Of a stretch of 64,000 nt of DNA, positions 33,840-48,500 are shown piece after piece (position 1 is the stretch's first letter; the number at the start of each line of letters is the position of its first letter). The position numbers and the translations under genes are program-made. The notes below the pieces were generated by a model. That model saw nothing but the letters and a program-made list of their open reading frames with translations. It had not been told where the DNA came from and made no database searches. This DNA is from Isoetes taiwanensis (Eukaryota > Streptophyta > Lycopodiopsida > Isoetales > Isoetaceae): assembly GCA_021234155.1 (NCBI GenBank), contig JAJEKV010000185.1, positions 622,001-686,000 of the forward strand, in the 5' to 3' direction.

Positions 33840-34213
33840 ATTCTCGAAGGGCTCGCATGAGAACAGACAAAAGCTCCCGACAAAAAGAGAACTTCCTTAT
33901 CAAAACGGGACTGAGGTCGAAGGCTGAAGGATGGCAAAAAAGGGACAAGATCGGGGAAGAACATGTCTCAATATGGAAAAAGATGCCAAACTGTCAAACC
34001 AAGCAGGGAGAAGCCCTTCCCCTGCCTGATATAAAAAAAAGAGAGTCAAGGGAACTGCTGAGAGAGGAGAAAACGCCGACGAGAAGTCGATGAAGAAGCT
34101 GCAAGAAATAGCGATCCCAAATGAACCAGAGCCACAGAAAATGCATTCAATGCATGCAAGAGATGCATGCTTGCCCATTCGAGAATGCCGATCCGATGGC
34201 TCGGATCGATGGG
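33840..34213 (+). mobile_element. Short Helentron-like element, family B copy 2 (374 bp)
   Basis: Starts ATTCTCGAAGGGCTCGCATGA directly after the GATGGG end of copy 1. It ends with GCCCATTCGAGAAT (34173-34186), the hairpin CGATCCGA-TGGC-TCGGATCG (34189-34208) and GATGGG. Its 3' ~170 bp match copy 1's end (GGGAACTGCTGAGAGAGGAG, AATAGCGATCCCAAATGAAC, ATGCATGC runs). This compact copy shows which parts are needed: two ends and little else. Non-coding. Confidence 0.65.
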
Positions 34214-34539
34214 ATTAATTCTTTCGATCTTTCAAAATAATAAACTTGTTGATGCAACAACTTGCTGAACTGTAAACGTCATTGGTGTCTTTATAATGAA
34301 CAAATAATTAATATTACTGTAAATTTATGCTTATTTTACAACACATAATCTGTCTTGAAATATACAGAGCGGCGCCACTAAACTTTTTCTTCTCCTAACA
34401 TTTTGTTTCTTTGCTCTTCTCGCCGGCATGCCTCCTCTGTTTTCCTGTTTCCTCAGCCTCGGGAGGTAAAGTGTGTGTTTTTTGCAGACAAACCCGGATG
34501 GGATGGATGTTAAGCATGGAAGCCTTCCACATCCGGTGA

Positions 34540-36312
34540 GGGCATATCTCGAATGCGTTTTAGAGAATGGATCAAGAAGGACGTCTCTTCTGCAGTGGCA
34601 GCATCTCGCATTTCCAGTGCTATTGACCTTATGGTCCAGGATAACAAGAAAGATCTCAGTAGTCTTCTTGGGGAGCTTAAGGCAAGGGAGTCTCAATTGA
34701 ACCTTCAGTTGCCTCCAGTGGATGTGTTCTATCAGGCAGATGTGTGTAAGAATACCCTTCAGGCATCAGGTTATGGTGTGGCAGAGATTGATCATGAATT
34801 GCATAAAAAGTGTATTGGCAATCTTGTCTCTTTGGCTGTGGTGGCACATTATACTGGTGCTTATCTGGATTCTAGGAAACTTGGCTACTGGTTGACATGC
34901 CATCTTCCCAGAATTGGACTACCCGCTTACCACACATTGAAGATGTTGGATAAGAAGTTCTTTTTAATTGTTTTTGATGATGCGGATGCTGTGGATAAGC
35001 TTGTGGCTCGTGGTGTGGACCCGATGTGGAGCGACTATATCTTATATCAACTATACTCTCCTGGTTTTACTCCTGGTATGTTGACTGCTGTAAAAATGCC
35101 TTGCTGGTTTTCAATTCCCAACTTGCCTCCTGATCTTCTCGTGTTTGAGTTTCTCATTAATATTGCTAATGCTTTGGGCACACACCTGTCTCATTCTATA
35201 GTTGATGGTGCCAAGATGGTCGTGCCTTACCTGTCTGTGTTGTTGTTAAAAGTGGCCCTTTGTTTTTCAAATTTGGATTGCAGCTACTTAATGGTCCTCA
35301 ACTTGCCTTGCTCTTTTTCCATCTTGCCATGTTTGACAACTTTCGAATCCAAAGAGATCGGCCTGGGCCAAGCCCTGTCACACCTCCAGCTCCATCTGCT
35401 AATGTCCCTCCTTCGCCTCCGCCACATTTAGGTTCTTCACCTCGGGCTGAAGGGAGAGAGAACATTGCTGCCCATGTAGTTGTGTCTCAACCTAGCCCTG
35501 TTACTGAAGTTCTAAGGATGCCTCGCGAGCGAAGCTGCAAAAAAGTCAAGAGGCCCAAGAGCGTAGGGAGCAAGATGGGTGGCAAAAGGTGAATCTAAAG
35601 AAGGCTGCTAGGAATAAATATTTGCAGTCTATCTCTCAAGCTGCAAGTTCGGTGGATAATATAAATGGAAGGGTAGAGCAGAGCGGGGTTCGCCCTTGCC
35701 AAGTGTGCCTCAATCTGCCAAACAATCTGCTATGTCTTCACCTCCCCCAGAAGTGACTAGACATAATGGGAGGGTGGAGCAGAGAGGAGGCTCGTCCTCG
35801 CCAATTAATGACAGACACGATGGAAGGGTGGAACAGAGCGGAGGCTCCCCCTTGCCAAGTTTGAAATTGCACTGGTTTGATTCTACCTATTGATACTTGT
35901 GACATGGAGGTTACAAAGATTGAGACAATGGGAATGAAAATTGAACGTCAACCTTTGAACACATACACATACTCTCATGGAATGTCCGGGGCATAGCTTC
36001 TTCGCCCTGCAAGAGAAGCTGCCTAGCTTTGTATCTTGGGAAGTTATCGGCTGATTTCTATTGCCTTCAAGAATATAAATGTTGTAGAGGTGATTGGTTG
36101 GTTTGTTTGGTTTTCAATATAACGTCCTCGTCTCTGCTGCTGGCTCCTCCAAGGCTGGTGTTCTTACAGCATGGAAGTCATCCATCAATGTCACTTTCAC
36201 AAACACAAGGCACCCAAAATTAAAATCTATGGTTGTGACTAGAAAACCATTCTACAAAACCAATGGGTGTTTGGGGGTTAATTTCATTAAAATCCATATG
36301 TGGCTAAACTAG
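34540..36312 (+). mobile_element. LINE 5' part: ORF1 (DUF4283-like) and start of ORF2 endonuclease
   Basis: The ORF from 34553 to about 35240 encodes a plant LINE ORF1-type protein. KKFFLIVFDDADAVDKLVAR, YSPGFTPGMLTAVKMPCWFS and IPNLPPDLLVFEFL match the DUF4283 layout. The frame then shifts and continues as a Pro-rich tail (35355-35592) with repeated GRVEQ.GGS units at 35765-35865. At about 35950 HIHILSWNVRGIASSPC starts the EEP endonuclease of ORF2, with CLQEY at about 36062 and AGVLTAWKSS further on. It breaks off near 36312 before RT. No 5' promoter or target duplication identified. Dead, but moderately recent. Confidence 0.75.
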
Positions 36313-36593
36313 TTGGTCTTCTTATAAGGTCTGTTAAAATGGTATTACGTCATGGTGATTGTAAATGGCTTATTTCTAGTGTTTGTGACAATGGTATTAT
36401 ATGTTGGTACGTGGATGTGGTACATTATATTGTTTTAAGGGTACGGTTTGTCCATGTGGTATAACGTGATGGTTGTGGATGTGGTTTCAATGTAGTGCTC
36501 TATTCATGTGATTTCATAATGTGGTAGTTGTTGTGGTTTTCTATTAAAGCACTATTGTGCTTATCAAAATTAGATATAACAGTTTTGTTCTAA
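36313..36593. other. TG-rich spacer before the satellite
   Basis: Low-complexity sequence with repeated ATGTGGT/GGTATTA words. No gene. Confidence 0.4.
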
Positions 36594-39500
36594 ATATGTA
36601 GCAAAATAACAGGGGGTTCCAGGGGGATTTGATATAGATATAATTCTTGAAACCATAGACCATATCCCTAAAACAATTCAATGGGTTATTATAAAAAAAA
36701 ACATAGATTTAAGATAAAAAATAGTCACATTACCTCACTGGTTAGATTGGTTAAAGTAGTCTTATTAGGACATTGAGTTATTTTGGTAGAGGTTCGAATC
36801 CCCGTATTTCATATTCTAAAAGCTTAAGTGAAACCGTATAGAGGCTCGATATACCATCAAAACCTTAGGCAAACTTCAGATTCGACATCTTAAAATCATA
36901 GGCGCCCCCAATCATAATTGAGCATAATCGAAACGAGAGGTGTCCAGAGGCTCCAACATACGATCTAGGCCGTCGGATTGACAGATCCGGCGAATGTGGT
37001 AGTCCAGGTGCACCTCGTTTAGAATATGTAGCAAAATAACGGGGGTTCGGGGGAATTGATATAGATATAATTCTTGAAACCATAGACCATATCCCTAAAA
37101 CAATTCAATGGGTTATTATAAAAAAACATAGATTTAAGATAAAAATAGTCACATTACCTCACCGGTTAGATTGGTTAAAGTAGTCTTATTAGGACATTGA
37201 GTTATTTTGGTAGAGGTTCAATCCCCGTTTTCATATTCTAAAAGCTTAAGTGAAACCGTATAGAGGCTCGATATACCATCAAAACCTTAGGCAAACTCGT
37301 ATTCGACATCTTAAAATCATAGGCGTAATTCTTGAAACCATAGACCATATCCCTAAAACAATTCAATGGGTTATTATAAAAAAAAACATAGATTTAAGAT
37401 AAAAAATAGTCACATTACCTCACCGGTTAGATTGGTTAAAGTAGTCTTATTAGGACATTGAGTTATTTTGGTAGAGGTTCAATCCTCAGATTTCATATTC
37501 TAAAAGCTTAAGTGAAACCGTATAGAGGCTCGATATACCATCAAAACCTTAGGCAAACTCGTATTTCGACATCTTAAAATCATAGGCGTCCCCAATCATA
37601 ATTGAGCATAATCGAAAACGAGAGGTGTCCAGAGGCTCCAACATACAGATCTAGGCCGTTTGGATTGACAGATCCGACGACCGTGGTAGTCCAGGGGTGC
37701 ACCTCGTTTAGAATATGTAGCAAAATAACAGGGGGTCCGTGGGGAATTGATATAGATATAATTCTTGAAACCATAGACCATATCCCTAAAACAATTCAAT
37801 GGGTTATTATAAAAAAATAGATTTAAGATAAAAATAGTCACATTACCTCACCGGGTTAGATTGGTTAAAGTAGTCTTATTAGGACATTGAGTTATTTTGG
37901 TAGAGGTTCAATCCCAGTATTTCATATTCTAAAAGCTTAAGTGAAACCCGTATAGAGGCTCGATATACCATCAAAACCTTAGGCAAACTCGTATTCGACA
38001 TCTTAAAATCATAGGCGCCCCCAATCATAATTGAGCATAATCGAAAAACGAGAGGTGTCCGTGAGGCTCCAACATACAATCTAGGCCGCCGGATTGATGA
38101 GATCCGACGATCGTGGTAGTCCGTGGTGCACCTCGCTTAGAATATGTAGCAAAATAACAGGGGGTTCGTGGGGAATTGATATAGATATAATTCTTGAAAC
38201 CATAGACCATATCCCTAAAACAATTCAATGGGTTATTATAAAAAAAAACATAGATTTAAGATAAAAAATAGTCACATTACCTCACTGGTTAGATTGGTTA
38301 AAGTAGTCTTATTAGGACATTGAGTTATTTTGGTAGAGGTTCAATCCCCGTATTTCATATTCTAAAAGCTTAAGTGAAACCGTATAGAGGCTCGATATAC
38401 CATCAAAACCTTAGGCAAACTCGTATTCGACATCTTAAAATCATAAGCGCCCCCAATCATAATTGAGCATAATCGAAAACGAGAGGTGTCCAGAGGCTCC
38501 AACATATTCTAAGATCCTAGGCCGCCGGATTGATGATCCGACGACCGTGGTAGTCCAGGGTGCACCTCGCTTAGAATATGTAGCAAAATAACGAGGGGTT
38601 CCAGGGGGATTTGATATAGATATAATTCTTGAAACCATAGACCATATCCCTAAAACAATTCAATGGGTTATTATAAAAAAAAAACATAGATTTAAGATAA
38701 AAAATAGTCACATTACCTCACTGGTTAGATTGGTTAAAGTAGTCTTATTAGGACATTGAGTTATTTTGGTAGAGGTTCGAATCCCCGTATTTCATATTCT
38801 AAAAGCTTAAGTGAAACCGTATAGAGGCTCGATATACCATCAAAACCTTAGGCAAACTCGTATTCGACATCTTAAAATCATAGGCGTCCCCAATCATAAT
38901 TGAGCATAATCGAAACGAGAGGTGTCCATGAGGCTCCAACATACAGTCTAGGCCGTCCGGATTGACGATCCGACGACGTGGTAGTCCAGGTGCACCTCTT
39001 TTAGAATATGTAGCAAAATAACAGGGGTTCGGGGGAATTGATATAGATATAATTCTTGAAACCATAGACCATATCCCTAAAACAATTCAATGGGTTATTA
39101 TAAAAAAAAACATAGATTTAAGATAAAAAATAGTCACATTAGCTCACTGGTTAGATTGGTTAAAGTAGTCTTATTAGGACATTGAGTTATTTTGGTAGAG
39201 GTTCGAATCCCCGTATTTCATATTCTAAAAGCTTAAGCGAAACCGTATAGAGGCTCGATATACCATCAAAACCTTAGGCAAACTCGTATTCGACATCTTA
39301 AAATCATAGGCGTCCCCAATCATAATTGAGCATAATCGAAACGAGAGGTGTCCAGAGGCTCCAACATATTGATCTAGGCCGTTCTGGATTGACAGATCCG
39401 ACGACTGTGGTAGTCCAGGGTGCACCTCGTTTAGAATATGTAGCAAAATAACAGGGGGTTCCAGGGGGATTTGATATAGATATAATTCTTGAAACCATAG

Positions 39501-42500
39501 ACCATATCCCTAAAACAATTCAATGGGTTATTATAAAAAAAAAACATAGATTTAAGATAAAAAATAGTCACATTACCTCACTGGTTAGATTGGTTAAAGT
39601 AGTCTTATTAGGACATTGAGTTATTTTGGTAGAGGTTCGAATCCCCGTATTTCATATTCTAAAAGCTTAAGTGAAACCGTATAGAGGCTCGATATACCAT
39701 CAAAACCTTAGGCAAACTCGTATTCGACATCTTAAAATCATAGGCGTCCCCAATCATAATTGAGCATAATCGAAACGAGAGGTGTCCAGAGGCTCCAACA
39801 TACAGTCTAGGCCGTCGGATTGACAGATCCGACGACTGTGGTAGTCCAGGGTGCACCTCGTTTAGAATATGTAGCAAAATAACAGGGGGTTCCAGGGGGA
39901 ATTGATATAGATATAATTCTTGAAACCATAGACCATATCCCTAAAACAATTCAATGGGTTATTATAAAAAAAAACATAGATTTAAGATAAAAAATAGTCA
40001 CATTACCTCACTGGTTAGATTGGTTAAAGTAGTCTTATTAGGACATTGAGTTATTTTGGTAGAGGTTGAATCCCCGATTTCATATTCTAAAAGCTTAAGT
40101 GAAACCGTATAGAGGCTCGATATACCATCAAAACCTTAGGCAAACTCGTATTCGACATCTTAAAATCATAGGCGTCCCCAATCATAATTGAGCATAATCG
40201 AAACGAGAGGTGTCCAGAGGCTCCAACATACAGTCTAGGCCGTCGGATTGACAGATCCGACGACTGTGGTAGTCCAGGGTGCACCTCGTTTAGAATATGT
40301 AGCAAAATAACAGGGGGTTCCAGGGGGAATTGATATAGATATAATTCTTGAAACCATAGACCATATCCCTAAAACAATTCAATGGGTTATTATAAAAAAA
40401 AAACATAGATTTAAGATAAAAAATAGTCACATTACCTCACTGGTTAGATTGGTTAAAGTAGTCTTATTAGGACATTGAGTTATTTTGGTAGAGGTTCGAA
40501 TCCCCGTATTTCATATTCTAAAAGCTTAAGTGAAACCGTATAGAGGCTCGATATACCATCAAAACCTTAGGCAAACTCAGATTCGACATCTTAAAATCAT
40601 AGGCCCCCCCAATCATAATTGAGCATAATCGAAAACGAGAGGTGTCCGTGAGGCTCCAACATATAGTCTAGGCCGTCCGGATTGACAGATCCGACGACCG
40701 GTAGTCCAGTGGTGCACCTCGTTTAGAATATGTAGCAAAATAACAGGGGTTCGTGGGGAATTGATATAGATATAATTCTTGAAACCATAGACCATATCCC
40801 TAAAACAATTCAATGGGTTATTATAAAAAAAAACATAGATTTAAGATAAAAAATAGTCACATTACCTCACTGGTTAGATTGGTTAAAGTAGTCTTATTAG
40901 GACATTGAGTTATTTTGGTAGAGGTTCGAATCCCCGTATTTCATATTCTAAAAGCTTAAGTGAAACCGTATAGAGGCTCGATATACCATCAAAACCTTAG
41001 GCAAACTCGTGATTCGACATCTTAAAAATCATAGGCGTCCCCAATCATAATTGAGCATAATCGAAACGAGAGGTGTCCAGAGGCTCCAACATACAGTCTA
41101 GGCCGTCGGATTGACAGATCCGACGACTGTGGTAGTCCAGGGTGCACCTCGTTTAGAATATGTAGCAAAATAACAGGGGGTTCCAGGGGGAATTGATATA
41201 GATATAATTCTTGAAACCATAGACCATATCCCTAAAACAATTCAATGGGTTATTATAAAAAAAAAACATAGATTTAAGATAAAAAATAGTCACATTACCT
41301 CACTGGTTAGATTGGTTAAAGTAGTCTTATTAGGACATTGAGTTATTTTGGTAGAGGTTCGAATCCCCGTATTTCATATTCTAAAAGCTTAAGTGAAACC
41401 GTATAGAGGCTCGATATACCATCAAAACCTTAGGCAAACTCGTATTCGACATCTTAAAATCATAGGCGTCCCCAATCATAATTGAGCATAATCGAAACGA
41501 GAGGTGTCCAGAGGCTCCAACATACAGTCTGGGCCGTCCGGATTGGCCATCCGACGACCGTAAAGTCCAGGGTGCACCTCGTTTAGAATATGTAGCAAAA
41601 TAACGAGGGGTTCGTGGGGAATTGATATAGATATAATTCTTGAAACCATAGACCATATCCCTAAAACAATTCAATGGGTTATTATAAAAAAAAACATAGA
41701 TTTAAGATAAAAAGGACATTGAGTTATTTTGGTAGAGGTTCGAATCCCCGTATTTCATATTCTAAAAGCTTAAGTGAAACCGTATAGAGGCTCGATATAC
41801 CATCAAAACCTTAGGCAAACTCGTATTCGACATCTTAAAATCATAGGGCCCCCAATCATAATTGAGCATAATCGAAACGAGAGGTGTCCAGAGGCTCCAA
41901 CATATAGTCTAGGCGTCGGATTGATGTTGTGGTAGTCCATCGGTGCACCTCGTTTAGAATATGTAGCAAAATAACAGGGGGTTCCGGGGAATTGATATAG
42001 ATATAATTCTTGAAACCATAGACCATATCCCTAAAACAATTCAATGGGTTATTATAAAAAAAACATATAGATTTAAGATAAAAAATAGTCACATTACCTC
42101 ACTTTGGTTAGATTGGTTAAAGTAGTCTTATTAGGACATTGAGTTATTTTGGTAGAGGTTCGAATCCCCGTATTTCATATTCTAAAAGCTTAAGTGAAAC
42201 CGTATAGAGGCTCGATATACCATCAAAACCTTAGGCAAACTCGTATTCGACATCTTAAAATCATAGGCGTCCCCAATCATAATTGAGCATAATCGAAACG
42301 AGAGGTGTCCAGAGGCTCCAACATACAGTCTGGGCCGTCGGATTGACAGATCCGACGACTGTGGTAGTCCAGGGTGCACCTCGTTTAGAATATGTAGCAA
42401 AATAACAGGGGTTCCAGGGGGATTTGATATAGATATAATTCTTGAAACCATAGACCATATCCCTAAAACAATTCAATGGGTTATTATAAAAAAAAAACAT

Positions 42501-45500
42501 AGATTTAAGATAAAAAATAGTCACATTACCTCACTGGTTAGATTGGTTAAAGTAGTCTTATTAGGACATTGAGTTATTTTGGTAGAGGTTCAATCCCCAG
42601 TATTTCATATTCTAAAAGCTTAAGTGAAACCGTATAGAGGCTCGATATACCATCAAAACCTTAGGCAAACTCACAGATTCGACATCTTAAAAATCATAGG
42701 CGTCCCCAATCATAATTGAGCATAATCGAAAACGAGAGGTGTCCAGAGGCTCCAACATATATCTAGGCCGCCGGATTGACAGATCCGACGACTATAGTCC
42801 GTCGAGGTGCACCTCGTTTAGAATATGTAGCAAAATAACAGGGTTCCGGGGGAATTGATATAGATATAATTCTTGAAACCATAGACCATATCCCTAAAAC
42901 AATTCAATGGGTTATTATAAAAAAATAGATTTAAGATAAAAAATAGTCACATTACCTCACCGGGTTAGATTGGTTAAAGTAGTCTTATTAGGACATTGAG
43001 TTATTTTGGTAGAGGTTCTAATCCCCAGATTTCATATTCTAAAAGCTTAAGTGAAACCGTATAGAGGCTCGATATACCATCAAAACCTTAGGCAAACTCA
43101 GTATTCGACATCTTAAAATCATAGGCAATCATAATTGAGCATAATCAAACGAGAGGTGTCCAGAGGCTCCAACATCTGTCTAGGCCGTCGGATTGACAGA
43201 TCCGACGATCGCAAATATGTAGCAAAATAACGAGGGGTTCGGGGGAATTGATATAGATATAATTCTTGAAACCATAGACCATATCCCTAAAACAATTCAA
43301 TGGGTTATTATAAAAAAAAAAATAGATTTAAGATAAAAAATAGTCACATTACCTCAATTGGTTAAAGTAGTCTTATTAGGACATTGAGTTATTTTGGTAG
43401 AGGTTCAATCCCCAGTATTTCATATTCTAAAAGCTTAAGTGAAACCGTATAGAGGCTCGATATACCATCAAAACCTTAGGCAAACTCATATCGACATCTT
43501 AAAATCATAGGCGTCCCCAATCATAATTGAGCATAATCGAAACGAGAGGTGTCCAGAGGCTCCAACATACAGTCTAGGCCGTCGGATTGACAGATCCGAC
43601 GACGGCGGGTAGTCCAGGTGCACCTCGTTTAGAATATGTAGCAAAATAACAGGGGGTTCCAGGGGGAATTGATATAGATATAATTCTTGAAACCATAGAC
43701 CATATCCCTAAAACAATTCAATGGGTTATTATAAAAAAAAACATAGATTTAAGATAAAAAATAGTCACATTACCTCACTGGTTAGATTGGTTAAAGTAGT
43801 CTTATTAGGACATTGAGTTATTTTGGTAGAGGTTCGAATCCCCGTATTTCATATTCTAAAAGCTTAAGTGAAACCGTATAGAGGCTCGATATACCATCAA
43901 AACCTTAGGCAAACTCGTATTCGACATCTTAAAATCATAGGCGTCCCCAATCATAATTGAGCATAATCGAAACGAGAGGTGTCCAGAGGCTCCAACATAC
44001 AGTCTAGGCCGTCGGATTGACAGATCCGACGACTGTGGTAGTCCAGGGTGCACCTCGTTTAGAATATGTAGCAAAATAACAGGGGGTTCCAGGGGGATTT
44101 GATATAGATATAATTCTTGAAACCATAGACCATATCCCTAAAACAATTCAATGGGTTATTATAAAAAAAACATAGATTTAAGATAAAAAATAGTCACATT
44201 ACCTCACTGGTTAGATTGGTTAAAGTAGTCTTATTAGGACATTGAGTTATTTTGGTAGAGGTTCAATCCCCGTATTTTCATATTCTAAAAGCTTAAGTGA
44301 AACCGTTATAGAGGCTCGATATACCATCAAAACCTTAGGCAAACTCGTATTCGACATCTTAAAATCATAGGCGCCCCAATCATAATTGAGCTTATAATCG
44401 AAACGAGAGGTGTCCAGAGGCTTGATATAATTGAACATAGTCCAGGGTGCACCTCGTTTAGAATATGTAGCAAAATAAAAAACCTTAAGGGGGTTCGGGG
44501 ATTGATATAGATATAATTCTTGAAACCATAGACCATATCCCTAAAACAATTCAATGGGTTATTATAAAAAAAACATAGATTTAAGATAAAAAATAGTCAC
44601 ATTACCTCACCGGGTTAGATTGGTTAAAGTAGTCTTATTAGGACATTGAGTTATTTTGGTAGAATTTCATATTCTAAAAGCTTAAAACTTGAAACCGGGG
44701 CAAACTCGATATACCATCAAAACCTTAGGCAAACTCAGATTCTTAGACATCTTAAAATCATTTGATATAGATATAATTCTTGAAACCATAGACCATATCC
44801 CTAAAACAATTCAATGGGTTATTATAAAAAAAAACATAGATTTAAGATAAAAAATAGTCACATTACCTCACTGGTTAGATTGGTTAAAGTAGTCTTATTA
44901 GGACATTGAGTTATTTTGGTAGAGGTTCGAATCCCCGTATTTCATATTCTAAAAGCTTAAGTGAAACCGTATAGAGGCTCGATATACCATCAAAACCTTA
45001 GGCAAACTCGTATTCGACATCTTAAAATCATAGGCGTCCCCAATCATAATTGAGCATAATCGAAACGAGAGGTGTCCAGAGGCTCCAACATCTAGGCCGT
45101 ATTGAAATCCGACGACTGTGGTAGTCCAGGGTGCACCTCGTTTAGAATATGTAGCAAAATAACAGGGTTTTCCTGTGGTAATTGATATAGATATAATTCT
45201 TGAAACCATAGACCATATCCCTAAAACAATTCAATGGGTTATTATAAAAAAAAAACATAGATTTAAGATAAAAAATAGTCACATTACCTCACTGGTTAGA
45301 TTGGTTAAAGTAGTCTTATTAGGACATTGAGTTATTTTGGTAGAGGTTCGAATCCCCGTATTTCATATTCTAAAAGCTTAAGTGAAACCGTATAGAGGCT
45401 CGATATACCATCAAAACCTTAGGCAAACTCGTATTCGACATCTTAAAATCATAGGCGTCCCCAATCATAATTGAGCATAATCGAAACGAGAGGTGTCCAG

Positions 45501-48500
45501 AGGCTCCAACATACAGTCTAGGCCGTCGGATTGACAGATCCGACGACTGTGGTAGTCCGGGGGTGCACCTCGCTTTAGAATATGTAGCAAAATAACAGGG
45601 GGTTCGGGGGGATTTGATATAGATATAATTCTTGAAACCATAGACCATATCCCTAAAACAATTCAATGGGTTATTATAAAAAAACATAGATTTAAGATAA
45701 AAAATAGTCACATTACCTCACTGGTTAGATTGGTTAAAGTAGTCTTATTAGGACATTGAGTTATTTTGGTAGAGGTTCGAATCCCCGTATTTCATATTCT
45801 AAAAGCTTAAGTGAAACCGTATAGAGGCTCGATATACCATCAAAACCTTAGGCAAACTCGTATTCGACATCTTAAAATCATAGGCGTCCCCAATCATAAT
45901 TGAGCATAATCGAAACGAGAGGTGTCCAGAGGCTCCAACATACAGTCTGGGCCGTCGGATTGACAGATCCGACGACTGTGGTAGTCCAGGGTGCACCTCG
46001 TTTAGAATATGTAGCAAAATAACAGGGGGTTCCAGGGGGATTTGATATAGATATAATTCTTGAAACCATAGACCATATCCCTAAAACAATTCAATGGGTT
46101 ATTATAAAAAAAACATAGATTTAAGATAAAAAATAGTCACATTACCTCACTGGTTAGATTGGTTAAAGTAGTCTTATTAGGACATTGAGTTATTTTGGTA
46201 GAGGTTCGAATCCCCGTATTTCATATTCTAAAAGCTTAAGTGAAACCGTATAGAGGCTCGATATACCATCAAAACCTTAGGCAAACTCGTATTCGACATC
46301 TTAAAATCATAGGCGTCCCCAATCATAATTGAGCATAATCGAAACGAGAGGTGTCCAGAGGCTCCAACATACAGTCTGGGCCGTCGGATTGACAGATCCG
46401 ACGACTGTGGTAGTCCAGGGTGCACCTCGTTTAGAATATGTAGCAAAATAACAGGGGGATTTGATATAGATATAATTCTTGAAACCATAGACCATATCCC
46501 TAAAACAATTCAATGGGTTATTATAAAAAAAAACATAGATTTAAGATAAAAAATAGTCACATTACCTCACTGGTTAGATTGGTTAAAGTAGTCTTATTAG
46601 GACATTGAGTTATTTTGGTAGAGGTTCGAATCCCCGTATTTCATATTCTAAAAGCTTAAGTGAAACCGTATAGAGGCTCGATATACCATCAAAACCTTAG
46701 GCAAACTCGTATTCGACATCTTAAAATCATAGGCGTCCCCAATCATAATTGAGCATAATCGAAACGAGAGGTGTCCGGAGGCTCCAACATACGATCTAGG
46801 CCGTCGATTGACAGATCCGACGACCGCGGGTAGTCCGTGGTGCACCTCGTTTAGAATATGTAGCAAAATAACGAGGGGTTCGAGGGGGGATTTGATATAG
46901 ATATAATTCTTGAAACCATAGACCATATCCCTAAAACAATTCAATGGGTTATTATAAAAAAAAAACATAGATTTAAGATAAAAAATAGTCACATTACCTC
47001 ACTTTGGTTAGATTGGTTAAAGTAGTCTTATTAGGACATTGAGTTATTTTGGTAGAGGTTCAATCCCCGTATTTCATATTCTAAAAGCTTAAGTGAAACC
47101 GTGATAGAGGCTCGATATACCATCAAAACCTTAGGCAAACTCAGATTCGACATCTTAAAATCATAGGCGTCCCCAATCATAATTGAGCATAATCGAAAAC
47201 GAGAGGTGTCCAGAGGCTCCAACATATCTGATCTAGGCCGTCGGATTGACAGATCCGGACGACCATAGTCCGTGGTGCACCTCGTTTAGAATATGTAGCA
47301 AAATAACAGGGGGTTCCAGGGGGATTTGATATAGATATAATTCTTGAAACCATAGACCATATCCCTAAAACAATTCAATGGGTTATTATAAAAAAAACAT
47401 AGATTTAAGATAAAAAATAGTCACATTACCTCACTGGTTAGATTGGTTAAAGTAGTCTTATTAGGACATTGAGTTATTTTGGTAGAGGTTCGAATCCCCG
47501 TATTTCATATTCTAAAAGCTTAAGTGAAACCGTATAGAGGCTCGATATACCATCAAAACCTTAGGCAAACTCGTATTCGACATCTTAAAATCATAGGCGT
47601 CCCCAATCATAATTGAGCATAATCGAAACGAGAGGTGTCCAGAGGCTCCAACATACAGTCTGGGCCGTCGGATTGACAGATCCGACGACTGTGGTAGTCC
47701 AGGGTGCACCTCGTTTAGAATATGTAGCAAAATAACAGGGGGTTCCAGGGGGATTTGATATAGATATAATTCTTGAAACCATAGACCATATCCCTAAAAC
47801 AATTCAATGGGTTATTATAAAAAAAAACATAGATTTAAGATAAAAAATAGTCACATTACCTCACTGGTTAGATTGGTTAAAGTAGTCTTATTAGGACATT
47901 GAGTTATTTTGGTAGAGGTTCGAATCCCCGTCTAAAAGCTTAAGTGAAACCGTATAGAGGCTCGATATACCATCAAAACCTTAGGCAAACTCGTATTCGA
48001 CATCTTAAAATCATAGGCGTCCGCAATCATAATTGAGCATAATCGAAACGAGAGGTGTCCAGAGGCTCCAACATACAGTCTGGGCCGTCGGATTGAATAA
48101 CAGGGGTTCCAGGGGGATTTGATATAGATATAATTCTTGAAACCATAGACCATATCCCTAAAACAATTCAATGGGTTATTATAAAAAAAAACATAGATTT
48201 AAGATAAAAATAGTCACATTACCTCACTGGTTAGATTGGTTAAAGTAGTCTTATTAGGACATTGAGTTATTTTGGTAGAGGTTCGAATCCCCGTATTTCA
48301 TATTCTAAAAGCTTAAGTGAAACCGTATAGAGGCTCGATATACCATCAAAACCTTAGGCAAACTCGTATTCGACATCTTAAAATCATAGGCGTCCCCAAT
48401 CATAATTGAGCATAATCGAAACGAGAGGTGTCGAGGCTCCAACATCTGATCTAGGCCGTCGGATTGACCAGATCCGAACCTAGTCCAGGGGTGCACCTCG

